Assembly: GCA_032622095.1 (NCBI GenBank) | Contig: CP136062.1 | Coordinates: forward strand, 160,452,875 to 160,516,874 | Direction of reading: 5' to 3' | DNA from: Siphonodentalium dalli | Lineage: Eukaryota; Mollusca; Scaphopoda; Gadilida; Siphonodentaliidae | DNA length: 64,000 bases | In this document: piece after piece, positions 47,036-58,191 of the stretch | Layout of the letters: each line of letters opens with the position of its first letter | Position numbering within the stretch: the stretch's first letter is position 1 | Notes under the pieces: model-generated | What the model saw: only the letters and a program-made list of their open reading frames with translations | What the model was told of the DNA's origin: nothing | The model's database searches: none | Translations under genes and position numbers: made by a program

Positions 47036-47493
47036 ATATCAGGAACATATCATAGTATAGAAAAAACAACGAAGGGCATGTCGAATCCCAGTCATATACT
47101 TAACTTCCTGATTAATTATCCCCTTCTCTCTCTCGTGGTAGTCTTTTCAAGATCGACATTATGAAAAAAACAGACTCGTTGAGAGCTCCCTTTCGTGGGT
47201 TTTCAGAGTTTCAATCAGGATAGATATATAACTCTGTAAACATACAGATGTGGGGTTTTCGCCTCTAACGATAATCACTATATATAGGCAGCAATTCGAA
47301 CCCAACCCGACTGACGCTCCACACTGGAAATGCGACCGGAAACGTCCTATTCCAACCGGAAGTGCAGAGTATAAGGTTATTCCATGCAGATTGACAGACT
47401 ACTTGTGGCTCGGGTGTGCATGATATTTCCGGTTGGAATTCAGCGATCAATATACATAGGACATGCTGATCTGAACCCAGATTTATCGACGCT

Positions 47494-48133
47494 TCAGATT
47501 GCTTTGCAATTACGGGTAAACAAATACTCGCTGAACTGTTGTCCTTCCACTCCACCGCCAGACGACGCCACAAGCGTGAAGCCATTGTTGAATAACCTCT
47601 GCAGAACCTGCACGGAGTTCAGTTTACAGAATCCATTCAACGGGAAGCGAATGACATGAACGTTGTCCATGTTCCACCCAGAGTTCCTCGAGTCTAACAA
47701 CGCTGAACTCAGTTCCGGGAATACCTCCTCCAACAGATTCCTGTCTGCGCTCAACGAAATTCTCTCCCCTAGATCCGGGCTAATGCTGACGGCGACCACG
47801 TCACAAAACTCCCCGGATGGATGCTCTTTCTTGATCTGACTGGGCTTTAATAAACCAGACGACCCTATGTCTGCGTTTTGGCGCTCTCTTCGCTTGCGTT
47901 TCATAATTTCGACTTCTTTCATCATTCCAGATAGATCGAAGTATCGCGCTTCCTCGTATAGCTGATCAAGTTCTTTGAAGTCCGATGGTAACACGACTTT
48001 TCCTGCTCTGAGATAGTTGAGAATATATCGGAATATTTTCCCATCCCTGTCGATGAAGTAGTGTTGTTTGAGGCTATCGAGAACGATAGGACAGCTGCCA
48101 TTGAACATTCGCCCGAGCCTCGACTCACCCAAC
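47494..48133 (-). CDS. KCTD1/KCTD15-like BTB protein, terminal coding exon
   Basis: This exon encodes residues 83-295 of a BTB (T1-type) protein of the KCTD1/KCTD15 clade, with residue 83 split across the intron. The acceptor reads CTCTTTCAG and the exon supplies one base to complete an Arg codon, then 212 codons and TGA. Diagnostic stretches are [22 protein letters not shown] and YEEARYF (rest of the BTB fold). After a basic linker (KRKRRERQ) come [16 protein letters not shown] and [19 protein letters not shown], the conserved C-terminal domain. Vertebrate KCTD15 inhibits AP-2 transcription factors and the clade forms pentamers; that role is assumed by homology. An IKKE sumoylation-type motif sits at residues 183-186. 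It ends shortly after FSEYLF, without the longer vertebrate tail. It lies between two inverted MITEs. Confidence 0.95.
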
Positions 48134-48426
48134 CTGAAAGAGAAATATCTATGTTTGAATGGATATTTTACTTTCATACAATATTGATGTGTGTTTTGAC
48201 AAAATGACCACATATTACGAACATTATATACATGTACATGTACATTCCAAGCACGATTAAGTAGCGTAAAAAATGTCATGTTACTACGAACCGGGCGGCT
48301 GGTTACTATGGTTACTACGAACCGGGCGGCTGGTTCGGTTGGGACAAGCACCAGTCTAATTCGCGAAATTCGACAACAGTTTCTGTCTATAAGTTTTCAC
48401 TTCGTGGAAGTAAAAGTAAATTAATT

Positions 48427-48903
48427 TTAAAGGTACTCAATCCGTAAAGAGGGTCCCCATCTCAACAGATTCCAACAACAACAATCCGATCAGAGGGTCC
48501 TATATTACTATTTCTTTGGCTTTGGGGGTAAAAAATATTTGATTCGAGTCGAGGAACCCATCAAACAAAGCTCAGAGTTATTAGATATTGATTTTTGAAA
48601 TTTGTTATTAACTCGAGATGAGTACTAATAACTGCCGTAATCTGCTCTGGATGTGTACTCCAAATCTATTCAAACAGACAAGGATGGATAACTCTAAAAT
48701 CAGGTGGTAATTTTAACGCAATTTTGACTGAGTTCTGGGCCAGATAGTATTCCCGATAATGAAAAATAATAGATTTCTAAAATCGATATCTAACAAATCT
48801 GAGCTTTGATGGGTGACTTCCTCGACTCGAATCAAATATTTTTGACCCCCGAAGCCATTGAAATAGTAATTGAGAGGAGTTTTATCGGATTGAGTACCTT
48901 TAA
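48427..48903 (-). mobile_element. TTAA-flanked MITE, 477-bp subtype, inverted partner of 46559
   Basis: Starts TTAAAGGTACTCAATCCGTA and ends ATCGGATTGAGTACCTTTAA. Long stretches are shared with the reverse complement of 46559-47035, with only scattered differences by eye. Confidence 0.92.
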
Positions 48904-49213
48904 TAGGGGATATTCGTCTCGAAGTTAATAACATTGCTTAGTAACTGAACATTGCTATATATCTAGCGACCGTCCATCATTGTTTCTGCGAATCGTACGT
49001 CTGTTTATTTGCGCGCACTAAATATATCGTGTTGAATAGACTAGCCGTTCATGGTCCAACAAACTGAAAACTTAGTAACCTGACCCCTCGAGTTTTGACC
49101 GAATTAAATATATTTGGAGGTTTCTGAGAAATGAATATAAAAACCTGCTGATAGTTATCGGATTTTGATTAACTTTTCACTGAAGTCTTATTTCATTTTT
49201 TTTTTAGTCTTAG

Positions 49214-49797
49214 TTAAAGGGGTACTGTACGCCAAATGTTGTTGTTGGTTTCTATAGTCTCCGAGTCGGAGAATAAGGTAACAATTTTTTCATTATTTGA
49301 AAGTCTGTTGAGTACGAAGTAGTGTTACGGATGACAAATTTACCGGAATGCAAAAATACAAATTGTCGTTGTCGAGTAATTTTTGTACAGTTTTCAACCA
49401 AATGAATCAAATAAAAGTTATATTATAGGCATACTAGTCCCATATAATCATTTAAGTTATTGTATCGTCGCTAGTCAGTGAGTGGCTTGGGTGTTCTCCC
49501 CGTATCATCATAATATTTTAAGCGATTGTGTGTGCGATCGGTTTAATAATCCAGTATCCCTCAATTACTTTGTTTGATTACGGAAATTCGTAATTTAATT
49601 GACGCCATTTTATGGCTCCAGTCATAAATTCAATTTATATCAAATTATTAACTTTTAAATTATTAAATTTTAAGAGCCTATTAACCTGAGCGTTTACAGA
49701 ATACATCTTCGACTCAAATTACTTATGTTTCTATATATTATCTAGATCGTTGTTGTCACCGGAAATTTAATGAAAATGGCGTACAGTACCCCTTTAA
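49214..49797 (+). mobile_element. TTAA-flanked MITE (AGGGGTACTGTACG family), 584 bp, copy 1
   Basis: The ends TTAAAGGGGTACTGTACGCC and GGCGTACAGTACCCCTTTAA are perfect inverses. It matches 58736-59318 in opposite orientation (ACTCGGAGACTATAG, CGTTGTCGAGTAATTTTTGT). Confidence 0.95.
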
Positions 49798-50149
49798 CTA
49801 AAATGTTAGATTTAATTACGAAAATAGACATGATGGTAGCGGTCAAACCAGCGTAGCGAGGGGACAGAACTCTGTCTTGCATCTTGTCCACATGGTTCAC
49901 ACTTTACGCGTGTCCAGATTTAGAACTCTTATGTATGTTCTGGTTGATTGATTGATGTTTTAATGATAACTCATCAGTATTATTATGAACTAAATATATA
50001 GAGAGAGAGTTATATAAACATATGTACACTTGGTTGTCGAATTCTGGGTCCGTTTTGTGTGTAATCATCGTCGTCATCATCATCATGATCGATAAATTTT
50101 ACGTCTTATATACGTTTTAGTGTGCTGCCCATCGCCTCCCGTATATAAT

Positions 50150-50330
50150 ATATTTTGTTTTCGTTCGGACCCGACTGTAGCTTATAAATACAGAAAATTT
50201 ACTTGCCCCGGGTGCCGTACGAGTTCGATTCTTTGGTTCTAAGATCACTCAACGGTAAAATCTAGCACATAGCTTCGGGCATGCCCGAGTCTAATCTAAA
50301 AAGCTTCTATAGAGGTTTTATGTCATAACT
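50150..50330. repeat. Dispersed repeat with CGGGCATGCCCG palindrome, copy 1
   Basis: TTTCGTTCGGAC, AAGATCACTCAACGG, AGCACATAGCTTCGGGCATG and TCTAATCTAAAAAGCTTCTA. Copies at 50670-50810 and 51920-52080. Confidence 0.8.
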
Positions 50331-50669
50331 TAAACAGAACTGAATGAACAAAGGTATCACATGATTGTGGTGTGTGTTCCTCGTGCACGCTGCCTCGCGA
50401 TTATGCGAAAGATAATTAACCATTCTACACTAAAGCATCATTGAGTAGTTATCCCATGCATAGGAAATGTTCATATATAATAGGTCTGAACTTTTATATC
50501 AAAATATTTTTCTTCGATAAATAGGGCTTCTTCTGCCTTTTATTTAACTGTCGTCTGCTTGTATCACCTTAATCTTTTCATGACGGGATCTGCGCTGGTG
50601 CAGCATTAAAGATCCTGCACCGCCAGTGCATTAGCTTGTGCGAGTCTCACAGGGATCATTTGGGATAAC

Positions 50670-50810
50670 ATTTGGATCTATAAGCTCACTCGATGGGAAA
50701 ACTAGTAAAAAGCTCAGGGTATTCCCGATGTCTCATCTAAAAAAAAACTTCTATAGAGTTTTATGTCATCACTTAAACAGAACTGAATAAACAAAACCTA
50801 TTGCATGTGA
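50670..50810. repeat. Dispersed repeat, copy 2 (left-truncated)
   Basis: TAAGCTCACTCGATGGGAAA, TCTCATCTAAAAA, CTTCTATAGAGTTTTATGTC and ACTTAAACAGAACTGAAT match copy 1. Confidence 0.75.
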
Positions 50811-51109
50811 ATGTTGTTCACCGTGTTGTATGCTGAAGCAAATTCATACACAGATGGTCGGAGATGACTGATGTCAAAAGTTGGCATGGATACATTTTGA
50901 CTCTAAGGGCCATACCTCTGATAAAAATGAATGGACGAAATAAATATCCTTTTCGCCATGCTGGTTCGTGAGCGTTCAAATTCGACTTATAGTATAGTAG
51001 TCTATTATAGCCATGGGGTCGATGATTCGTATGGACCATGAGGCTATATCGGGTGATTGAATCTTCTTTTTTTTTTCAAATTCCCAAGCAATATATCACA
51101 CATAACAGT

Positions 51110-51345
51110 TACATTTACCCATTTACATTTGAGTACCATCAATTTGGTACTACATATTACCAACATTTGGCACTACATAGCATCAGCATTTGGTACTAGA
51201 TAGTACCTATTTATATTTAGTACTAATAATTTGGTACTACATTGTACCAACATTTGGTACCAAATAGCATCTACAATTCTACATAAACAATTTGGTACTA
51301 CGTAGTACCAAAATTGTACACCAACATTAGTACCTGTATATAAGA
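51110..51345. repeat. GGTAC/palindrome-rich degenerate repeat
   Basis: TTTGGTACTACAT and its complement (GTACCAA) recur about every 25-35 bases in alternating orientation, e.g. near 51136, 51228 and 51291. It is AT-rich with many short hairpins. Confidence 0.75.
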
Positions 51346-51431
51346 AGTTGATGCTCTAGATTACCAGTATGGTGGTACTCCGCACAGGAAAATGATAGCA
51401 TTAAATGTTGGTATATGTAGCACACTGGTTA

Positions 51432-51877
51432 TTAAAGGTACTCAATCCTATTCGATTGTCCCCATATCATCAGATTCCAACAACAACAACAAATTTTGAA
51501 ATGCCGCTTCAGTTATCAGAATCTATTATTCGCTCACAAATAATGCTAACCACAGTCAACTATAGTATAAAAATTGCCCAACACGTGTTACTTATCAACA
51601 TTTCGTTCAACGAAATCTAGCGACTTGTCACATGTCTACGTCACTTGTTGTTAGAGTTATCCATCTTCATCCGCAATTTGGTCCAAGACCGTCGGCTTGA
51701 TGAATATTTGCCAGGCCGCCAAAATTACACGTCTCGGGAAATAACTAATATCAAAAATCGACATCTGATCACTCTGAGATTTGATGGGTGGATTCCTCGA
51801 CTCGAATAAAATATTTTTACACCCGAATCCAAAGAAATAGTAATTTGGGAGCGTTAATTCGGATTATCCATCTTTAA
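51432..51877 (+). mobile_element. TTAA-flanked MITE (AGGTACTCAATCC family), 446 bp
   Basis: Starts TTAAAGGTACTCAATCCTAT, ends GATTATCCATCTTTAA. Internally close to the 29541 copy (CCTCGACTCGAATAAAAT, TCAAAAATCGACATCTGATC). Confidence 0.88.
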
Positions 51878-51919
51878 GAGTTTATGTCCTAAATGTTAGT
51901 GTGTACGTTGTCTTCTACA

Positions 51920-52080
51920 TTATGTTTTCTCGTTCGGACCAATGACTGTACCTTAGAAAATTTAGTTGCCTCGGGTGACGTAGATTTTAATTCTTTGGAT
52001 CTAAGCTCACTCGATGGAAAAAATAGCACATAGCTCCGGGCATGCCCGGGTCTAATCTAAAAAGCTTTTAGAGTTTTATG
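51920..52080. repeat. Dispersed repeat with CGGGCATGCCCG palindrome, copy 3
   Basis: TCTCGTTCGGACC, AAGCTCACTCGATGG, CCGGGCATGCCCGGGTCTAA and AAAAAGCTTTTAGAG. Confidence 0.8.
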
Positions 52081-52433
52081 TGAAATGGTGTCTGAAAATC
52101 CGCTTTTCTGTGTGCAAATAATTACAGCAAAAGTCTGATCTTAGCCTCCGGGGCGTAGATACCGCGATCAAACGCGAACAATGCCGAGTGGGGACACATG
52201 TATGTGTGTCCCGCTAGGCCACATTAAATAATATCATTGCTTACCCTGACCCTACCCAAAATGTCAAGAGTAAGTATAGGTATTGGTGGGTGGTTTATTT
52301 TATTTGTTTCAAATTACAAATAATAATTGGACTGGTTTATGTTTAATAACTGTTGAGATTTGTATATATTCATCTATTATAAATATCATAAAAGTCATGT
52401 AGCCTTTATCTTTGAAGCTATGTTTAAAGGTAC

Positions 52434-52695
52434 ACCATCCGATCCAATGGTCCCCGAATCATCAGATTTCAACAACAAAAACAACAACATTTCTTCAAAT
52501 CACGCTTAAATTTAGTTATAAGAATCTATTAATTACCCAAAACTAATGCCAACCACTTTCAACTCTATAGTATAAAATTTTCCAAAACGTGTTATATTTA
52601 TTAACATATTAACATTTTGTTCAACGAAATTTGGTATCGAGAGTATGTCGGTCGGCTCGTCGAATATTTGATAGGCCGCCAAATATTCCAGGTGG
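52434..52695 (+). mobile_element. MITE fragment (AGGTACTCAATCC family), left half
   Basis: TTAAAGGTACACCATCCGAT, CAACAACATTTCTTCAAAT and TTCAACGAAATTTGGTA are present. The copy breaks off near GGCCGCCAAATATTCC without a right end. Confidence 0.75.
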
Positions 52696-52705
52696 TGAAA
52701 AATAA

Positions 52706-52730
52706 TATATATATATATATATATATAATG
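52706..52730. repeat. TA microsatellite
   Basis: About a dozen consecutive TA units directly after the truncated MITE. Confidence 0.9.
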
Positions 52731-53164
52731 AAAATTCTCTGGGAAGCCAATAAATATTTTGAGTATGGTTTTTAGGATCAGGTCGAAACAAACACAATTT
52801 TAATGTTGTCCTTACCGAGGAGTGCATATGTCTATTTTATTGACCCGATTAATGTCAGCCAGGGGTGTTACACATTTATTTCGCATCAAATGATTTGTTT
52901 CTTGCCCAGATAGAAAAATCATGCCCTCGAGCAATGAATACATAAAACGGAGAAAACGGATTAGCAATCGAAACGATACACCAAGTAAAAAGGAATATAA
53001 AAATTAATTACATCGACAATCTGAACAAATAACAGCCACACAGACAAGGGTCCTTGTTTCAAATTTCGTTGACAAATTTCTAACTCATATGGTTTCAGAA
53101 GTGATTTTTCTTTCCCTATCAATGTTCACTATACACGCGCGACAGTTATGGAACACGGTAACAT

Positions 53165-53400
53165 ATGTCTCCATATCATTACATTCCACCAACAACATTT
53201 CTTCAACATGCCGCTTCAGTTATCAGAATCGATTAATTGCCAACAAAATAATGTTAACCGCTGTCAACTGTATATGGTATAAAATTGCACAAAAAGTGGT
53301 ATCTATCAACATTTGGTTCAACTCAATTTGGTACCGAGACTATGCCGGTCGGTATTCATCGAATATTTGCCAAGCCGCCAAATCTAAAATTGTTTACACC
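53165..53400 (+). mobile_element. Decayed MITE fragment (AGGTACTCAATCC family)
   Basis: CAACAACATTTCTTCAACAT, CGCTTCAGTTATCAGAATCG and GTATCTATCAACATTTGGTT match the family interior. Both termini are lost. Confidence 0.7.
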
Positions 53401-53462
53401 CGAAGCCGATATATGATATTTTGGCTAAGCTTAAAATTATCAATATTCGAACAATTTGATGC

Positions 53463-53580
53463 TATAAAGGCTGCGTACCAGTCTTCTTGCTGAATCCTGG
53501 ATACCGGTTAAACGGACATATTATAAAGGCTGCGGACCAGCCTTCTTGTTGAATCCTGGATACCGGTTAAACGGGCATAT
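53463..53580. repeat. 59-bp tandem duplication
   Basis: TATAAAGGCTGCG, TCTTGCTGAATCCTGGATAC and CGGTTAAACGG occur at 53463 and again at 53522 with few differences. Confidence 0.92.
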
Positions 53581-54716
53581 TATAATAGTAACATTTATGT
53601 ATTTATGTATCTATACCATTATATGCTGTGTTTATATAATCATGCATCTGATATGATTTCCTCGATAAACCTATATATGTATATACACATGTACAATATA
53701 ATTGACATTGCTTGCAAAATGTATGCCTAATCGCAACACAACTATTTTCACCATCGAACCGTAATTTCATTCACCTGCATGGGTCATTTGAGTGTGATAT
53801 ACATGTAGCAGTTTTCATACATGCACATTCACATACCCTGACTGAAGTTTTTGTTATAAGACAATAGCTAAATAACCGTATCTTCTTCGTTTTATTATAT
53901 GCCATTCTTAACCGACTACCTCGTCAACAATATTTTATTTTCCGTAAGTACTACAAAGGTACATGCTATCCGGATGCGTGCGACATATCATCAAAACACT
54001 GCAGTACTGTGCAGTTATGTACATTGGATCAGTGATTAAAGCATATCAATTAACGCTGCAATTATTATATTATATCTTGCCTGTAAATACTTGAAATAAT
54101 GTACATATATACTCTCCTATGATGGAGGTCAATAAACAATTCACAAGACATCATCACTGTGGTGATTCGACAATAAGACCGATTATTTGTTTCAATTTCG
54201 TGATAAAATTACAAATTCTCATCTCTTATATCTCCATATCACGTTTCACTATATACACGGAAGTAACGGTCCAATGGTGACAAGAGCTGGAATACCAATT
54301 ACTGTGCACAGCAAAAAAAAAACCGGAACCAATGATTTGGTTCTATAATCTGTCTCAATAGGGGTTCCTAAAATAGGGTAAGGTCTTCGTCGGAATGGTG
54401 TGACACCTAACCCAGAACCAATTTTTCATACCGTATTTTTCAGAGAAACAAAGAACCATTTGGTTCAACCTGGAACCAGAGACTTTGGAGTAATATTATA
54501 TATATTAATGTAATAAAAGTGGAGAAAAACATGTTTTAAAACATTCGTTAATTCAGTGATGTTTTGGGGCTAAAGTTCTAGATGTTTTCCCATTTAATTT
54601 ATCCTTTAGGGGAGTGCCCACCCAGATATGCCTGCTGGTAAGTGGGATAACTACGCCAGCGACCGACAACTCTCAATGTAATTCGCAAAAATCTAAGGTA
54701 CTAAAACCACACTGAC

Positions 54717-54964
54717 CTTGTCAATGTTTCCAAGGTCGAAGTGTAGATGACCCCTCCAACGTCTATATGCACCGGCGCCGTGTACCGTGTGGGCGTGGCC
54801 GGGCATGGTACCCCGGACATTTTGGTGTACGTCTGTCCGTTAGGGGTCGTTCCCGGATTAGGAGAAGCCGGTCCATTGTAGTGATGGTTGGGAACCATGG
54901 CAACGGGTGTGTTCTGTGGTGGTGACGAATTTGGCGGCAGACCGACCGGTCCCGGCGAAGACAT
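54717..54964 (-). CDS. KCTD1/KCTD15-like BTB protein, first coding exon
   Basis: This exon encodes residues 1-82 plus two bases of the split Arg codon and ends at the donor ACAAG|GTCAGT. The ATG at 54964-54962 is the first in the exon and has A at -3. The first 60 residues are Pro/Ser/Asn-rich and look disordered (SSPGPVGLPP at the start). The BTB fold begins with APVHIDVGGVIYTSTLETLT at residues 63-82, the hallmark start of KCTD1/15 T1 domains. Joined in frame to the exon at 47494-48133 it gives 295 residues, close to human KCTD15 and longer than KCTD1. The split of the BTB fold after the LETLTR segment is supported by both splice sites and the phase. Confidence 0.94.
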
Positions 54965-54996
54965 CGTTCTCTTCGGTAAATGAATGGTTGTAGATT
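54965..54996 (-). other. KCTD 5' untranslated segment after an acceptor
   Basis: A strong acceptor, TTTCTTTCTCAACAG, ends at 54997, 32 bases before the ATG. The gene therefore has at least one upstream untranslated exon at higher coordinates; it could not be identified. Confidence 0.7.
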
Positions 54997-54999
54997 CTG

Positions 55000-55660
55000 T
55001 TGAGAAAGAAACAATAGCATGTATATACACGTGGGATCGAGGGACAATACTTGATTGTTGTTGTAGGGTGTCCCACTTTGACGTACCCCCATCTTGAAGA
55101 GCAATATACATTCTGAGAGAGAAACGTTTATAGTTGGTGACAGTTTTTCCTTTTTTGGGAGTAAAAAACTTGGAAATTCCAATGGAAATTTCGGAATTTG
55201 TCCAACTTATCCCCATTTACACCATGTCACCACGCCTTGCTCGATGTGTCGGACGAAACAGTCGACACCGAAGCTGCAAATTTTATGTCCGAAACAGTAT
55301 GTTATATAGCACTCCACAACAAATTTCGCATATACAGAGTGAATTGTCAACTCAATATAATATTTCACATGTGTTTTGAAAGATCCAGATGTATGCGAGT
55401 CTCCATTTATTGGGTTACTGACTCTGAAAGGCAAATGGAACGATATATAATATAGAGCATGTGCATACTTATGCCAGTGCAGGTTTCTATACTTATATAT
55501 ATTTCAGAACTCGGATACTATGCCCGCTTGAAGAATTTAATTATTCCTGTATAATTACCGAAAGTCTACGGCATTATATCAGAGAATATGGTTTGTGAAT
55601 TCCTTAAATCTGTGTAAACACCAAACAATCGATTCCGCTATCCAGTGCTGCAAATTATCT
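55000..55660. other. Probable KCTD 5' intron; no other feature seen
   Basis: No coding segment or clear repeat was found. Confidence 0.5.
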
Positions 55661-55662
55661 AC

Positions 55663-55999
55663 GTATTAAGGCTGAAGGGGTCACTTTCACCTAAAAGTGC
55701 TGAAGGCAATACACAGGTTTAGAAGTTTAGAAAATGTGCTGAATGGTCACAAGGTTTGTGATCGGCACTAAAGCAGTTATTGGAAGTATGGCGCCCATCA
55801 GCAGTTTGTTTTCAGTTCATTTTAATTTTCATTGCAACGTAAACAATAATTATCCAACAGAAATCATGGCAGACGCGAAAAGTAAACGTCATTTAGAACG
55901 AGAATTCAAAACCTGTGTACACTTCAGCACATTTGCAAAACCTGTGTACCGTTCAGCACTTCTTTTTGGTGAGAGTGACCCCTTCAGCTGTATTAAGGA
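55663..55999. mobile_element. MITE with GGCTGAAGGGGTCAC ends
   Basis: TATTAAGGCTGAAGGGGTCA and the near-inverse GTGACCCCTTCAGC...TATTAA bracket about 330 bp. Inner arms share AAGTGCTGAA and ACAGGTTT/AAACCTGTGT. A ~108-codon open frame across it is not considered real. Confidence 0.75.
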
Positions 56000-57430
56000 T
56001 GATGATACATGTCGCCCATCGGTAAATAACTTTGCTAGAAATTATTATGCAAAGCATTTGAGAATCTGAAGACACGCGCAGGAGAAGTTTTTCGCGTCCC
56101 TTTATAAGATCCACGGATTTCAAACTGAAACTTTCGCAACGACGGGGTTCGATCCATGCAGGACAATTCCAAAACCAATGGTTGTTAACTGAGAGAAACT
56201 CTGAAAGTGAATGCAGTAAGAATTTGGAATATGTAGCCGACATTGCGCGATGTATAAACGCAACGTCCTATTCGGATAAAGGATTAAGAAACAGTAATTT
56301 CGTCACCGGAAGTAAATTATAATCACGTGGTCTGCCCCGCGTGTTGTCCACGAGTGTAATAGTCCTGATTTACCATATGAATTATGATCATAAGTGTTTT
56401 AGCAATGTTCAGTTCAGTTGGCGTGGAAGTCCATTATGTGTGTGATGAGCACCTTTGTTCCTTGTTTGCACGATCCGGTGTTCTTTGGGTGCCATGATGA
56501 AGTGTGACCAGTGCATGTGAATATGGGACTAAAATTCAACCATCTTTAAACTTCGAACTTCAAACCTATGTTTCATGGGCCTACTCAGCATATATATTAC
56601 TCTTTCTATACTAAATACCCATTGAAGAGTAGTTCCTTGGGACATGTTCAGATAGTAAGCTAAAAAGGTCGTTTGTTGAGCATATTATCTGAACATTTTC
56701 CGCATATATATGAATATGAATAATTCTGCTTTTATATTATCTGTTTTTCTGTCTGTCGTCCGCTTTTAATACCCGAACACCCCTCGAAATGAGTAATAGA
56801 CCAATCCCATTTACACTTTTAACTGAATCGGAGAGTCCATTTAGTATAGAAAGGGTTCACATTTAGTATAGAAAGGGTTCACTTACCTCAAGAGCTCCAG
56901 ATGAAGCCTTAAACTTAGTAAAACAGCGAATTTAATCCGGTATAAGCGGGGCAGGTGTTTGAATTTTCCCTGATCCGTATTCTACCACGAGCTATTTCAA
57001 ACTGAACATTGGCGTCTAGATTCATCAATAAATGATAGGAGAAACAGGCTGGCTGTTGTATGGCAAGGCCCCGGGTCTACCCCGCGGGCAGACGACACTT
57101 TCGCGCGCTCTTCTTGATTACAGCTTTTAGCTCCATGGTTACGTAGCCCGAGGCGCACGAATACATTTGCGGTCGAACTGCAATCTTTAGAACAGCGGAA
57201 CTCGTGAAATAGGAGCCCGAAACGGAGCCCGAGGCACACGGTATTTTTTCTGGTTTAAAACAACACAAATTGTGAATATAGTTAGCGCGTCGTTTGGTTT
57301 GAGTAAACTACGAAGCTTTTCGCCCACTGTGTATCCGCGCTATTAATGCTGTGAACTTCTCTATAACTTAATATCGCCTCAATCGAATTTGTGTTGCGCG
57401 TCGACTGCCGGGTTTATTGGATTATAATGT
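56000..57430. other. No gene proved; GC-richer stretch at 57060-57260
   Basis: GGCCCCGGGTCTACCCCGCG and TTTCGCGCGCTC at 57065-57110 are CpG-rich against the AT-rich background. They lie upstream of the KCTD coding region, so a promoter or untranslated first exon here is possible but unsupported. A 19-bp direct repeat (TTTAGTATAGAAAGGGTTC) lies at 56840-56881. Confidence 0.4.
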
Positions 57431-57450
57431 TAGCAAATCACACAGAAGAC

Positions 57451-58010
57451 TTCGATATAACTCGGAGTTCCCGGGAACCTTACTCAGGGCCACCCAAACG
57501 GGGGTCTCGATCGGCAAATCACAATCCTTCGATATAACTCGGTGGTCGATCCCGGAAACCGTACTCGCGGGCCACCCAAACGGGGGGTCTCGATCGGTAA
57601 ATCACACGGAATTCTTCGATCTATACTCTGAGGCAATATATGTATACGTGCATGGGCCACCAAAACGGTGGTCTCAGCAAAGCACATGCACGTAATCCTT
57701 CGATATAACTCTGATGTCCCGGAAACCTTACTCGGGGGGGGGGGGGGGGGGGCAAACGGGGGTACGTCTTGGCAAATCATATACGGAATCCTTCGATATA
57801 ACTCGGCGGTCCCGGAAACCTTACTCAGTGCCACCCAAACGGGGGTCTCGATCGGCTAATCACAATCCTTCGATATAACTCGGCGGTCCCGGAAACCTTA
57901 CTCAGGGCCACCCAAACGGGGGTCTCGATCGGCTAATAACAATCCTTCGATATAACTCTGAGGTCCCGGAAACCTTGATTGTGGGCCACACACACGGGGA
58001 TAACTCGCAG
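57451..58010. repeat. ~77-bp minisatellite, seven copies
   Basis: TTCGATATAACTC starts at 57451, 57528, 57615, 57699, 57792, 57869 and 57946. The best copies are exactly 77 bp with GTCCCGGAAACCTTACTC and CACCCAAACGGGGGTCTCG. A 19-G run interrupts the fourth copy (57734-57752). Confidence 0.92.
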
Positions 58011-58191
58011 GTTCCAAAACATACACATGGGTCCGGAAACATGTTTTTTTATAATATATATTAGGCAACAGCAATATAATAATATATAGCTGAAGCTCAA
58101 ATGATGGAAAAAGTAGTCACTTAAAAATAGTTTTCAAAATAACTCAGTTGTCGATAATACAAATTAGTGATATCATGCATGAGGGTATCAA

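Larger units (their letters stand above)
48134..54716 (-). other. KCTD intron, 6.6 kb, MITE-rich
   Basis: The donor is AAG|GTCAGT at the 54717 side and the acceptor TTTCAG|G at the 48133 side. It holds a 24-bp direct repeat (about 48279-48335), five TTAA-flanked MITEs or fragments, three copies of a dispersed repeat, a GGTAC-rich stretch and a TA microsatellite. No other exon was recognised. Confidence 0.85.

Noticed and set aside
46559-48903. LTR retrotransposon bounded by the two 477-bp copies
   Set aside because: The copies are inverted, not direct, and the interior is the KCTD exon with no gag/pol.
55743-56069. 108-codon plus-strand frame as a gene
   Set aside because: Most of it covers the MITE at 55663-55999, including its inverted end.
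56140-56165. tRNA B-box-like GGGTTCGATCC
   Set aside because: No A-box or cloverleaf could be placed around it on the plus strand.
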